Program-made: the position numbers and the translations under genes
The notes under the pieces: generated by a model
The model's database searches: none
Told to the model about the DNA's origin: nothing
Seen by the model: only the letters and a program-made list of their open reading frames with translations
Shown here: one piece after another, positions 8,762-16,636 of the stretch
Layout: every line of letters starts with the position of its first letter
Position numbering within the stretch: the stretch's first letter is position 1
DNA from: Acholeplasmataceae bacterium
GTDB lineage: Bacteria; Bacillota_I; Bacilli_A; Acholeplasmatales; Acholeplasmataceae
DNA length: 57,687 nt
Assembly (NCBI GenBank): GCA_011620375.1
Contig: WOZH01000064.1
Coordinates: 1-57,687 of the forward strand
Direction of reading: 5' to 3'

Positions 8762-10822
8762 ATGAAAGAATATGCAACAAATCAAATCCGAAATGTCGCC
8801 ATTTTGGGCCATCAAGGATCTGGTAAGACTAGTCTTTCAGAAGCGTTGTTATTTGTCAGTAACGCCATTGACAAAAAAGGAGAAGTTGAGAAGAAAACCA
8901 CCGTCTCTGACTACATGGCTGAAGAGCAAGTGAAACAAGCAAGTTTATCATTAAGCCTGCTACCAACAGAGTGGAAAGATTATAAACTTAATTTCTTAGA
9001 TGTACCAGGTATAGACGAATTAGTTGGTGATCTAAATCAAGCACTAGAGGTGGTTAAGGGAGCAATCATCATGATTGATGCCAGCAAAGGGGTGGAAGTC
9101 GGTACCGAACGCGTTTGGCAACAGATTAGAAGTCGTCATATACCAACCATTATATTTATCAATAAAATGGATAAAGAAAACGTTAAATTTGATGAAATTC
9201 TTGATCAAATTCGTGAACAACTTGGTAAAAAAGCGGTGCCATTTGCATGGCCAATTGGTCATCATGATGATTTTGAAGGTTTTGTTAACGTCGTTGATAT
9301 GAAAGCGCGCATCTATGATGGTAATACATGTAAAGATGCTGAAATTTGGGAAGAAAAGAAAGCCAAAGTCGAAGAATTACATACATTGATTGTGGAAAGT
9401 GTTGCTGAAACATCGGAAGCGTTGTTAGAACTTTATTTATCGGGAGAAGAAATACCGAAAGAAACGATTCATAAATCCCTTAGAGAAGGTATTTTCAACG
9501 GTGAATTAACACCGATTTTAGTTGGTAGTGCAACAAAGACGATTGGTGTGGAAACATTACTTAATCTTTTGATTGACATGCTGCCAGCACCTAATGATCT
9601 AGAACCACTAGTAGCAACGGACGTCAAGTCTGGTGAAAAGATCAAACGCGAAACCAAAGAATCAGAACCTTTCTCAGCTTATGTTTTCAAGACGGTAGTT
9701 GATCCATTCTTAGGCACGATTAATCTATTAAAGATTAATTCGGGATCTTTGAAAAATGGTCAAGAAGTTTTGATTGCAAATACGGATGAAACAAAGAAAA
9801 TCATGAATCTGTTTGAACTCAGAGGAAAACAACAAATCGATTTAGATATTTTCCATGCTGGGGATATTGCTGCAATCGCAAAACTGGATGGCATTGAAAC
9901 GGGTCAAACACTGACTGATCCAAAAGCCCCCATTATGTTTGCACCTGTCGTTCAACCAACACCGGTCATTTATATTGCGGTTCACCCAAAGCACAAAAAC
10001 GATGAAGATAAGATCTCGATGGCGCTCCACCGGATCAATTTAGAAGACCCCACCTTCGAAATCAAACGTAACAAAGAAACAGCCCAGTTGCTATTAGGTG
10101 GACAAGGCATGAATCATTTAAATTACGTATTGGAACGCATGAAAAATATTTTTAAAGTCGAAGTAGACATTCAAGATCAAAAGATTGTTTATCGTGAAAC
10201 CATCAAACACAAGGTTGAAGCAGAAGGTAAACATAAAAAGCAATCCGGTGGTGCTGGACAATTTGGACACGTATTCATTCGTTTTCAGCCCACTGATAAA
10301 GAATTCGAATTTACTGAAGAAATCTTTGGAGGCTCGGTGCCGAGAGGTTATTTCCCTGCGGTAGAAAAAGGTCTAATCGAAACATTTGAACATGGCCCTT
10401 TGGCAGGATTTCCTGTTATCAATGTAAAAGCGACACTTTTTGATGGATCTTATCACCCAGTCGATTCAAATGAAATCAGTTTTAAACTTGCTGCCACCTT
10501 AGCGTTTAAAAAAGCATGTGAAACAGCAGGCCCAACCATTCTTGAACCCATCGTCAAAGTTGAAGTCAAAGTGAAAGACACATATGTCGGTGATGTCATG
10601 GGCGACATGAACAAGCGACGTGGACGTGTGCTTGGCATGGGACAATCCGATGGATTCCAAGTCGTTGAAGCAGAAGTTCCTGAAGCTGAAATCACGACGT
10701 ACGCGATTGATCTTAAAGCGATGACTCAAGGCAGTGGACAATTCACGCGTGAATTCTTGCGCTATGAAGAAGTACCAAGCAACTTGATTCCTAAGATTGT
10801 GGAAGCCTATAAGGAAGAGTAA
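8762..10822 (+). CDS. EF-G paralogue (translation factor GTPase family, non-canonical)
   Basis: A 686-residue five-domain EF-G-like protein. G1 is GHQGSGKTS (residues 16-24), not the GHIDAGKT of true EF-G. The region aligning with switch I RGIT reads KQAS (58-61). G3 reads DVPGIDEL (80-87) where canonical EF-G has DTPGHVDF, so the catalytic histidine is replaced by isoleucine at residue 84. G4 NKMD is intact. Domain IV keeps the KKQSGGAGQFGHV loop and the RRGRVLGM stretch of domain V. Known paralogues of this kind (EF-G2-type proteins in Actinobacteria and Bacteroides) act poorly or not at all as GTPases. By inference this one is an accessory factor, with the true fusA elsewhere with the str operon. 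It is monocistronic, with a strong SD and a terminator 10 bp after the stop. Confidence 0.9.
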   Translation: MKEYATNQIRNVAILGHQGSGKTSLSEALLFVSNAIDKKGEVEKKTTVSDYMAEEQVKQASLSLSLLPTEWKDYKLNFLDVPGIDELVGDLNQALEVVKGAIIMIDASKGVEVGTERVWQQIRSRHIPTIIFINKMDKENVKFDEILDQIREQLGKKAVPFAWPIGHHDDFEGFVNVVDMKARIYDGNTCKDAEIWEEKKAKVEELHTLIVESVAETSEALLELYLSGEEIPKETIHKSLREGIFNGELTPILVGSATKTIGVETLLNLLIDMLPAPNDLEPLVATDVKSGEKIKRETKESEPFSAYVFKTVVDPFLGTINLLKINSGSLKNGQEVLIANTDETKKIMNLFELRGKQQIDLDIFHAGDIAAIAKLDGIETGQTLTDPKAPIMFAPVVQPTPVIYIAVHPKHKNDEDKISMALHRINLEDPTFEIKRNKETAQLLLGGQGMNHLNYVLERMKNIFKVEVDIQDQKIVYRETIKHKVEAEGKHKKQSGGAGQFGHVFIRFQPTDKEFEFTEEIFGGSVPRGYFPAVEKGLIETFEHGPLAGFPVINVKATLFDGSYHPVDSNEISFKLAATLAFKKACETAGPTILEPIVKVEVKVKDTYVGDVMGDMNKRRGRVLGMGQSDGFQVVEAEVPEAEITTYAIDLKAMTQGSGQFTREFLRYEEVPSNLIPKIVEAYKEE

Positions 10823-10830
10823 TTCATGTG

Positions 10831-10861
10831 AAAACCCTCTAATATTGGTTGGAGGGTTTTT
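10831..10861 (+). terminator. Terminator hairpin whose 3' arm carries the next SD
   Basis: AAAACCCTC (10831-10839) pairs over nine bases with GAGGGTTTT (10852-10860), loop of 12, then the T run ends at 10861. The next gene's ATG is at 10862, so GGAGGG in the 3' arm is also the only SD for that gene. Confidence 0.8.
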
Positions 10862-11248
10862 ATGATTTGTGAAATTTGTTTGAAAGAAATCGTCATAAGA
10901 CACCATATACAAACATTATTTAAACGACAAACACACCATATATGTGAACGTTGTTTGGCGAAATATCCACTTATTATCAGGCATAGTGTATTTCCTATTG
11001 AGGATGGTCTTGTCCATTGGACATCTATGGTGAAAACTTATGATGACATCTCTCCACTTGCTCATATGTCGATGATGAAACCATTTTATTTAACATACAT
11101 GACCTATCATCAGAAGTGTATATTCTTGCATTTTGATTATTTAAGCAGTACAATACTAACAATTCTGGATTCAATGAAGTTAGGAGATATTTATCTCTTA
11201 ACACTTCATGAAAATATATTAGAAGAGGAGAATGAGTATGACATTTGA
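10862..11248 (+). CDS. ComFC-like N-terminal zinc finger protein, no PRTase domain
   Basis: A 128-residue protein starting MICEICLKEI, with a second Cys pair at CERCLAKYP (about residues 29-32). This CxxC...CxxC layout matches the N-terminal zinc finger of ComFC/ComF competence proteins. The gene lies directly before hpf, exactly where comFC lies before hpf (yvyD) in Bacillus. The phosphoribosyltransferase half of ComFC, with its acidic PRPP loop, is absent: the protein stops after about 130 residues with unrelated-looking sequence. It may be a cut-down relic or a specialised small protein. Its last 11 bases overlap the hpf start, and its SD lies in the preceding terminator arm. The relation to ComFC is inference from the Cys motif plus synteny. 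Confidence 0.65.
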   Translation: MICEICLKEIVIRHHIQTLFKRQTHHICERCLAKYPLIIRHSVFPIEDGLVHWTSMVKTYDDISPLAHMSMMKPFYLTYMTYHQKCIFLHFDYLSSTILTILDSMKLGDIYLLTLHENILEEENEYDI

Positions 11249-11789
11249 AGTATTAGGTAAAAACGGCTTTGTGCCAACTGATGCGATCAAAGCTTATGCA
11301 GAAAAAAGACTCCGTAAAGTTGAGTCCTTCTTCGGACCACAGGTAGTTGATGTCATTCGTGTGGTATGTAAGGTTTACAAAGACCATCACAAGGTAGAGG
11401 TTACCGTGTTTTCTAGGGGGACGCAAGTGCGTGCTGAATCGAGCGATCCTGACATGTATAGCGCCATTGATAAAGTGAATGATAAACTGATCGCCCAAAT
11501 TAGAAAACACCGTGATAAACTCAAGCATCACCTTGAAAAAGAAGGCATTAAAGAGGCTTACAGTAAGGAATTTGATGCTGAAGAATTGGAAAAAGACATT
11601 CTCGCTAGCCAACTTGTGAAAAATAAGAAAATCGAATTAAAGCCAATGACGTCCGCTGAAGCGATTACGCAAATGGAATTGTTAGGTCATGATTTCTTCG
11701 TTTTTCTCGATAAAGAAACAAACAGTACACATGTTGTCTATCGTCGCGAAGATGGTGACTACGCTGTCATTGAAACAACCACCATCTAA
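11238..11789 (+). CDS. hpf: Ribosome hibernation promoting factor, long form
   Basis: Long HPF (183 residues from ATG 11238), which dimerises 70S ribosomes into 100S particles in resting cells. The N-terminal beta-alpha fold (EVLGKNGFVPTDAIKAYAEK, and VEVTVFSRGTQVRAE) is followed by a charged linker. The C-terminal dimerisation domain reads KPMTSAEAITQMELLGHDFF then VVYRREDGDYAVIE. Two in-frame ATGs exist at 11232 and 11238; AGAGGAG at 11224-11230 is only one base from the first and seven from the second, so 11238 is preferred. It overlaps the upstream zinc finger gene and is followed by a strong terminator. Confidence 0.95.
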   Translation: MTFEVLGKNGFVPTDAIKAYAEKRLRKVESFFGPQVVDVIRVVCKVYKDHHKVEVTVFSRGTQVRAESSDPDMYSAIDKVNDKLIAQIRKHRDKLKHHLEKEGIKEAYSKEFDAEELEKDILASQLVKNKKIELKPMTSAEAITQMELLGHDFFVFLDKETNSTHVVYRREDGDYAVIETTTI

Positions 11790-11821
11790 AACATGAAAAC
11801 TGTTTAACAAAACAAATAAAC

Positions 11822-11865
11822 AAAAACAGAAATCATATCAATCAAACATATGATTTTTGTTTTTT
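11822..11865 (+). terminator. Terminator after hpf
   Basis: Seventeen-base stem (11822-11838 with 11848-11864, one G-T pair) around a nine-base loop; the 3' arm ends in TGTTTTTT. The long A/T flank could work in both directions. Confidence 0.85.
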
Positions 11866-11905
11866 CATAATTTTTCTTATGAATGAAAACAAATGATAAA
11901 TTTTC

Positions 11906-11933
11906 TTGCTATTTTCATAATTAGTAGTATAAT
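11906..11933 (+). promoter_or_regulatory. Promoter of the antiporter gene
   Basis: TTGCTA at 11906-11911, 16 bp spacer, TATAAT at 11928-11933. It lies 38 bp upstream of the start codon and about 40 bp after the hpf terminator. Confidence 0.7.
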
Positions 11934-11971
11934 AAACTATTGGCAAGGAGGAAATGCCATCTAGGAGATGA

Positions 11972-13255
11972 TTGTTTTTGACCATTGATATCTATACATT
12001 CTTGTTATTTTTAGCCATCACACTGTTTGTTGGTTTCATATTTGGAAAACTGGCAGAACTTATCAAAATTCCTGCAATCACTGGATATATCGTCTCAGGG
12101 GTATTGCTAGGACCAAGCGTTTTTGGTATCCTGAGTGATGTCGATTTGTCATCACTAGACGTGATTACTAATTTCGTACTGGGTATTATCGCTTATCAGA
12201 TTGGGACTGAATTATGGTTACCCAAAGTTAAAAAAAGTGGGAAATCTATTCTTATTATTACGGCGATTCAAGCCTTAGGCACTGCCGCATTGGTCTTTGG
12301 GGCTGTCTATTTATTGGATCCCGAACATCGTCTTTGGCTAGCATTGACATTGTCTGCGATAGCGACAGCAACAGCGCCGGCTCCTATCATGGTCTTGGTA
12401 AAATCACTTCGAGCAAAAGGACCTGTAACCGACACTGTTATTCCGGTTGTAGGTATTGATGATATCTTTGGTGTTATTGTCTTTGGTTTATTCACTTCGA
12501 TTGCTAAGGCAACCATCGGTGGTGGTGCTATCACCGCTGAAACGGCCTTGTTGGAACCCTTGAAAGAAGTATTTTTCTCGCTTCTAGTCGGTGGTGCATT
12601 CGGATTCCTTTTGGGATTGATTTCAAAATATTTCGTGGTTAAATTACCTAGAAAAGAGCGATATATCACGTATTTGGTATTTGCATTGTCAGCAGTACTT
12701 TCAACCGTTTATATCGCACATCATGGATTTGTTATTGGCAATTTTGAAGTAAATGGCTTATCGATGATTTTAACACCAATGATGGTTGGCATGGTTTTTA
12801 CAAACATGATTAAAAAAGAACCATTTGAAATACAAGGTGCTGCCTTGTCAAATTTCTCGGGGCCACTCATTATTATTTTCTTTACGCTTGCAGGGGTACA
12901 ATTGAAATTAAATGTACTTATCTCTGCTGGATTTATTGCAGTCTTATACATTGTCTTTCGATCAATTGGTAAGATTGGTGGTGCTTATCTAGGTGCCGTT
13001 ATTGCTAAATCGCCAAAAGTTGTCAGACATTGGACGGGACCTTGTATTCTCTCTCAAGGTGGTGTTGAAATTGGGATGTTGGTCGCGGTTTCTAGTATAT
13101 TCGTAGGCTATCCAGATGAAGCGCTTTTGATTAAAACAGTTGTTCTAACCGGCATTTTATTCTTTGAAATTGTTGGTCCTATAATCTTTAAATTATCAAT
13201 TGAAAAGATTGGTGAAGCACATCCTCAAGTGATCACTGATGTTTTGAAAACATAA
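11972..13255 (+). CDS. CPA2-type cation:proton antiporter
   Basis: A 427-residue integral membrane protein with about 12-13 hydrophobic helices and no C-terminal TrkA-N nucleotide domain, so it is the bare transporter core of the KefB/NapA/GerN class. Diagnostic stretches are GYIVSGVLLGPSVFGIL near residue 40 and the ion-binding PVVGIDDIFGVIVFG near residue 160. Substrate (Na+ or K+ against H+) cannot be told from sequence. The frame opens at TTG 11972, 4 bp after AGGAG; a TTG at 11978 has better spacing and would remove two residues. A five-codon open frame (ATG 11954 to TGA 11971) with its own AAGGAGG directly precedes it and could couple translation. Confidence 0.88.
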   Translation: MFLTIDIYTFLLFLAITLFVGFIFGKLAELIKIPAITGYIVSGVLLGPSVFGILSDVDLSSLDVITNFVLGIIAYQIGTELWLPKVKKSGKSILIITAIQALGTAALVFGAVYLLDPEHRLWLALTLSAIATATAPAPIMVLVKSLRAKGPVTDTVIPVVGIDDIFGVIVFGLFTSIAKATIGGGAITAETALLEPLKEVFFSLLVGGAFGFLLGLISKYFVVKLPRKERYITYLVFALSAVLSTVYIAHHGFVIGNFEVNGLSMILTPMMVGMVFTNMIKKEPFEIQGAALSNFSGPLIIIFFTLAGVQLKLNVLISAGFIAVLYIVFRSIGKIGGAYLGAVIAKSPKVVRHWTGPCILSQGGVEIGMLVAVSSIFVGYPDEALLIKTVVLTGILFFEIVGPIIFKLSIEKIGEAHPQVITDVLKT

Positions 13256-13266
13256 AAATTCATGAC

Positions 13267-13304
13267 AAAAAAAGGATGATTCCAACGAATCATCCAATTT
13301 TTTT
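13267..13304. terminator. Bidirectional terminator between the antiporter and sodA
   Basis: GGATGATTC (13274-13282) and GAATCATCC (13287-13295) form a perfect nine-base stem with loop CAAC. It is flanked by an A run on the left and a T run on the right, so it serves both convergent genes. Confidence 0.9.
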
Positions 13305-13316
13305 AATTAAATTTAA

Positions 13317-13919
13317 TTATTTAGCAGCTTTAAAGTAGGCTGCAACTTGGTCCCAATTAACAACATTGAAGAATGCTGATACATAATCAGGACGACGGTT
13401 TTGGTAATTTAGATAATAAGCGTGTTCCCAAACATCTAAACCAAGAATTGGTGTACCCATTGCCAGTGGTGTATCTTGATTGGGAGTGGATGTTACCTTC
13501 AATCCTTCTGGTGTAACAACCAACCATGCCCAACCGCTTCCGAAACGTGTTTTAGCTGCTGTTGAGAATTCTTCTTTAAAAGCCTCAAAAGAACCGAATG
13601 CTTTATCAATTGCAACAGCGAGGTCACCTTTTGGTTTTTCCCCATTGTTGACCTTCAAAATGGTCCAGAATAGTTTGTGGTTGAAGTAACCACCACCGTT
13701 GTTTTGGACAGCAGTACGAATATCAGCAGGGACTAAACTTAAATCCGCTAGCAATGTTTCAAGTGGCGTACTCAATTCAGGATGCTTGAGTAGTGCTGCA
13801 TTCAGATTGTTCGTGTAGCCTTGATGATGTTTTGTGTAATGAATCTCCATTGTTCTAGCGTCGATAAATGGTTCTAATGCATCATATGCATAACCTAATT
13901 TTGGTAATTCAAATGTCAT
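13317..13919 (-). CDS. sodA: Superoxide dismutase, Mn/Fe family
   Basis: Dismutates superoxide; 200 residues, normal length. Metal ligands are visible as His27 ([11 protein letters not shown]), a His in [11 protein letters not shown] near residue 81, and Asp/His in [19 protein letters not shown] near 161-165. The NQDTPL stretch supplies the active-site Gln in the position usual for Mn-type enzymes, so Mn or cambialistic use is likely. There is no signal peptide, so it is cytoplasmic. SD AAAGGAGG precedes the ATG. It is transcribed from its own promoter, whose -35 overlaps a palindrome nearly identical to those at the zinc-importer promoter, implying control by the same Fur-family repressor. 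Confidence 0.96.
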   Translation of the reverse strand: MTFELPKLGYAYDALEPFIDARTMEIHYTKHHQGYTNNLNAALLKHPELSTPLETLLADLSLVPADIRTAVQNNGGGYFNHKLFWTILKVNNGEKPKGDLAVAIDKAFGSFEAFKEEFSTAAKTRFGSGWAWLVVTPEGLKVTSTPNQDTPLAMGTPILGLDVWEHAYYLNYQNRRPDYVSAFFNVVNWDQVAAYFKAAK

Positions 13920-13958
13920 GTGTAAAACCTCCTTTATTTCTACTTCAATCTTACATCA

Positions 13959-13987
13959 ATTATAAATAGATTACAAATGATTTGCAT
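13959..13987 (-). promoter_or_regulatory. sodA promoter with Zur-like operator
   Basis: On the minus strand TATAAT occupies 13964-13959, and 17 bp upstream the -35 position reads ATGCAA (13987-13982). A 17-bp near-palindrome at 13971-13987 (minus-strand ATGCAAATCATTTGTAA) covers that -35 and most of the spacer. It matches 15 of 17 positions with the operator at 31936-31952. Confidence 0.65.
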
Positions 13988-14002
13988 GTTGATTTGTGGC
14001 AA

Positions 14003-15562
14003 TTATAAATTTAACCAACGCTGGATTTTAGCATAATCAATATCGATGAAAATCGTTTTTTGATGCGTATAGGTTACGTGATATCCAGGCATTTTAGGAA
14101 TCTTTTTTAAATACTTAATCTGAGTGTAATCAACGGGGATGGAAGAAGATAATGACAGGCTAGAATGATAAGCGGCAAGCATTGCAGCTTTACGGATGAT
14201 TGGCTCTGTCAACGCATCTGTCTGCAAAACTAAATGTGTACCAGGAGCATCTTTTACATGAAACCACATATCGTTCGATTTGGACAATTGATGGGTGATA
14301 TATGCGTTTTGTGCATCATTTTTGCCAAGGATATATGTCGCATCTTCATCGACAATTTTTGTGATATTCGGCTGATGTTTCTGCTTGTGTTGCGGTAATT
14401 TTGTTTTTGCTTTATAGCCATAGGCTTCCAAATCAAGTGCTAAGTCGTTAAGATCGTTACCTTCAGATAATGATAAATAAGTTTTATATTCGACAAAAAG
14501 GTCAATTAATTGTTGATTTGCCATAATTTGTTCTTCAATTGGCAGAATGCCACGCTTAGCTTTTTGGTATATTTGATAGAAGCGTTGTGCGTTTTCATTC
14601 AACGTGAGCATCGGGTCAAGTGAGATTTCTTGATCATTGACGATGATTGAAGATTGCTTCAAGGATAATGGCAACAGCGACTGATAAATGGCGTCAGCAA
14701 CTTTTTTTTCATTGAGTTTCTCATTGTTTTGTTCACGTTGAATCAGCAATTGTTCATGTTTTTTTTGATATTTTTTTAACTGTTTATCGATGAATTGCGC
14801 ATAGGATACCTTCGATTGTTTCATCGTTTTCTTTGGTCGATCGAATAAAGAAGATATCGATGAAAAGTGTTTCTTCGCATGCGTATCATCAAAAATATCA
14901 GCAACATATATATCATTTTTATCGATGTCATAAGTTGGATTTACCGCTAATTCAAGTGGTGTCAAATGATGCTCAAATAAATAGGAAGCAGTCATTTTGC
15001 TAATCCCCATATACATGTTTGAAATATCGATAGGTTGATTAATTTCAGCAAATGAAAAATCAGTGAACTCCTTCTTGTTAGAAGGGAAAAAAGCGAATTC
15101 AGCATGTGGTAATAATTGCCTGCCCGAGTCAAAAAACATTTTTTTAAATGTATCGATAATCTTGTTTTGAGCAGTCAATATCAAATTGGAGTATTTACCC
15201 ATCGCTTCAAAAATTAATTCTTTTTTGACAGGGCCTTCAATTAAATCAGAAACCATAAAATTCAAGACGATGACGCGATCTGTTTGATGTTGCGTAATAG
15301 ATGTCAAAATCGAACCTGATAATTCTTTTTTTAATGATTGAGAAAATTGTGTCGTTATCGCACGAGAATCTTTATGGCTTGATAGATAGATGGAAAAATC
15401 TTTGGGATGCACACTGATGATGAGCTGATCTTTTTCTCCATAACGATAAAATGTCAGTTCAAATGAAAATTCATCTAATTGGATAATGCGTTCCAAGCGT
15501 GCCTTATTTAATTTTTCATGTAGTTCATCTTTTAAGTGATAAAGTAATAAGCCATCAATCAT
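14003..15562 (-). CDS. rqcH: Rqc2/NEMF homologue RqcH (FbpA family)
   Basis: Ribosome-quality-control factor that binds obstructed 50S subunits and directs C-terminal alanine tailing; long annotated as fibronectin-binding protein FbpA. It has 519 residues, slightly short for the family (about 550-570). NFACT-N is at the N-terminus (MIDGLLLYHLKDEL onwards), the centre is coiled coil (YAQFIDKQLKKYQKKHEQLL near 265-285), and the C-terminal NFACT-R domain shows ILGKNDAQNAYIT, then DMWFHVKDAPGTHLVL near residue 434. It lies alone on the minus strand, divergent from gmk, which has its own promoter. Confidence 0.93.
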   Translation of the reverse strand: MIDGLLLYHLKDELHEKLNKARLERIIQLDEFSFELTFYRYGEKDQLIISVHPKDFSIYLSSHKDSRAITTQFSQSLKKELSGSILTSITQHQTDRVIVLNFMVSDLIEGPVKKELIFEAMGKYSNLILTAQNKIIDTFKKMFFDSGRQLLPHAEFAFFPSNKKEFTDFSFAEINQPIDISNMYMGISKMTASYLFEHHLTPLELAVNPTYDIDKNDIYVADIFDDTHAKKHFSSISSLFDRPKKTMKQSKVSYAQFIDKQLKKYQKKHEQLLIQREQNNEKLNEKKVADAIYQSLLPLSLKQSSIIVNDQEISLDPMLTLNENAQRFYQIYQKAKRGILPIEEQIMANQQLIDLFVEYKTYLSLSEGNDLNDLALDLEAYGYKAKTKLPQHKQKHQPNITKIVDEDATYILGKNDAQNAYITHQLSKSNDMWFHVKDAPGTHLVLQTDALTEPIIRKAAMLAAYHSSLSLSSSIPVDYTQIKYLKKIPKMPGYHVTYTHQKTIFIDIDYAKIQRWLNL

Positions 15563-15652
15563 GATTTAAACACCTCTATTCATCATTTTAGCACAGACAA
15601 CATATAATTTCTTTCTTTCAATGAAAAGAAACGTGTAAAATGAAGCATACTA

Positions 15653-15681
15653 TTTACATATCTTAGAATATCATATATAAT
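15653..15681 (+). promoter_or_regulatory. Promoter of gmk-rpoZ
   Basis: TTTACA at 15653-15658, 17 bp spacer, TATAAT at 15676-15681; start codon 32 bp downstream. Near-consensus sigma-A type. Confidence 0.8.
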
Positions 15682-15713
15682 AGAAAGTAAATCAAGTGTT
15701 GCAGGAGGCACCG

Positions 15714-16331
15714 ATGAAGCTCAATGAGCGTGGTTTATTAGTTGTCATTTCTGGTCCTTCTGGCGTTGGTAAGGGAACAGTTCGTCGTGCATTGTTTAAT
15801 ATGCCCAATCACGATCTCGTTTATTCAGTATCGATGACGACTAGACCACCTCGGCCAGGTGAAAAAGACGGTGTTGACTATTATTTTGTCAGCAAGGAGA
15901 CGTTTTCAAAACGCATCAAAGAAAACAAGTTTTTAGAGTGGGCTGAATTTGTCGGTAACTATTATGGCACACCACGTGACAAGGTTGAAGAACAACTAGA
16001 CTGTGGTAAAGAAGTTGTCCTTGAAATAGAGGTTGAAGGTGCACTGCAAGTCCGTAAACAAATGAATGATGCCGTATTTATTTTCTTGGTACCACCAGGT
16101 AGAAAAGCTTTATATCAACGTTTGATAAACCGCGGTACCGAAGATCAAGCGCTCATTGATGCGCGCATGAAGAAAGCGGATAAAGAATTTATGTTGGCAC
16201 ATAAATATGATTACATCGTCGTCAACGATGAAGTGAACAATGCGGCGGACCGTATTATGGCCATCATCCGTGCAGAGCATGCAAAAACTGAACGGACAAT
16301 CCACAATTATATGAAGATGATAGGAGAATGA
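15714..16331 (+). CDS. gmk: Guanylate kinase
   Basis: Phosphorylates GMP to GDP with ATP; 205 residues. The P-loop is SGPSGVGKGTV, followed by the GMP-binding SMTTRPPRPGEKDGVDYYFVS. FLEWAEFVGNYYGTP and the lid stretch RLINRGTE are all as in the family. ATG 15714 has AGGAGG six bases upstream; the longer frame from a TTG at 15696 would place the SD inside the gene and is rejected. rpoZ follows after 4 bp, the standard gmk-rpoZ pairing. It works with guaB/guaA further along the window in guanine nucleotide supply. Confidence 0.96.
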   Translation: MKLNERGLLVVISGPSGVGKGTVRRALFNMPNHDLVYSVSMTTRPPRPGEKDGVDYYFVSKETFSKRIKENKFLEWAEFVGNYYGTPRDKVEEQLDCGKEVVLEIEVEGALQVRKQMNDAVFIFLVPPGRKALYQRLINRGTEDQALIDARMKKADKEFMLAHKYDYIVVNDEVNNAADRIMAIIRAEHAKTERTIHNYMKMIGE

Positions 16332-16335
16332 TTTT

Positions 16336-16551
16336 ATGAATAAAAATACAGATGGTATGCGTTATCCATCAATTGACAAATTACTTGATCAGATTGATTC
16401 AAAGTATAAACTCGTTTATGCAGCAAGTAAAGTCGCTCAAATTCTTGAAAATGATGGTTTACAAGTTGAAAACGCAAAATGTGTAAAAAGTATCGGTATC
16501 GCTTTAGAAGAAATTGCTGCAGGTAGAGTAAAAATCGAATTTGAAGGATAA
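16336..16551 (+). CDS. rpoZ: RNA polymerase omega subunit
   Basis: Small RNA polymerase subunit that helps fold and hold beta-prime; 71 residues, normal for the low-GC group. MRYPSIDKLLDQIDSKYKLVYAASKVA matches the family through the conserved S-KY-LV-AASK-A core, followed by KSIGIALEEIAAGRVKIE near the C-terminus. SD GGAG precedes the ATG. The stop codon lies in the 5' arm of the following terminator. Confidence 0.92.
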   Translation: MNKNTDGMRYPSIDKLLDQIDSKYKLVYAASKVAQILENDGLQVENAKCVKSIGIALEEIAAGRVKIEFEG

Positions 16552-16569
16552 AGCGAGCAATCGCTTTTT
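16550..16569 (+). terminator. Terminator after rpoZ with GCAA tetraloop
   Basis: AAAGCGA (16550-16556) pairs with TCGCTTT (16561-16567) around loop GCAA, then more T residues. The stem begins within the rpoZ stop codon. Confidence 0.85.
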
Positions 16570-16636
16570 CTTTGTATAAAAAGGTAAAGCCGTTGTATAT
16601 ACGTCTATCGCGCGATACAATAAGAGTGGTGATTAT

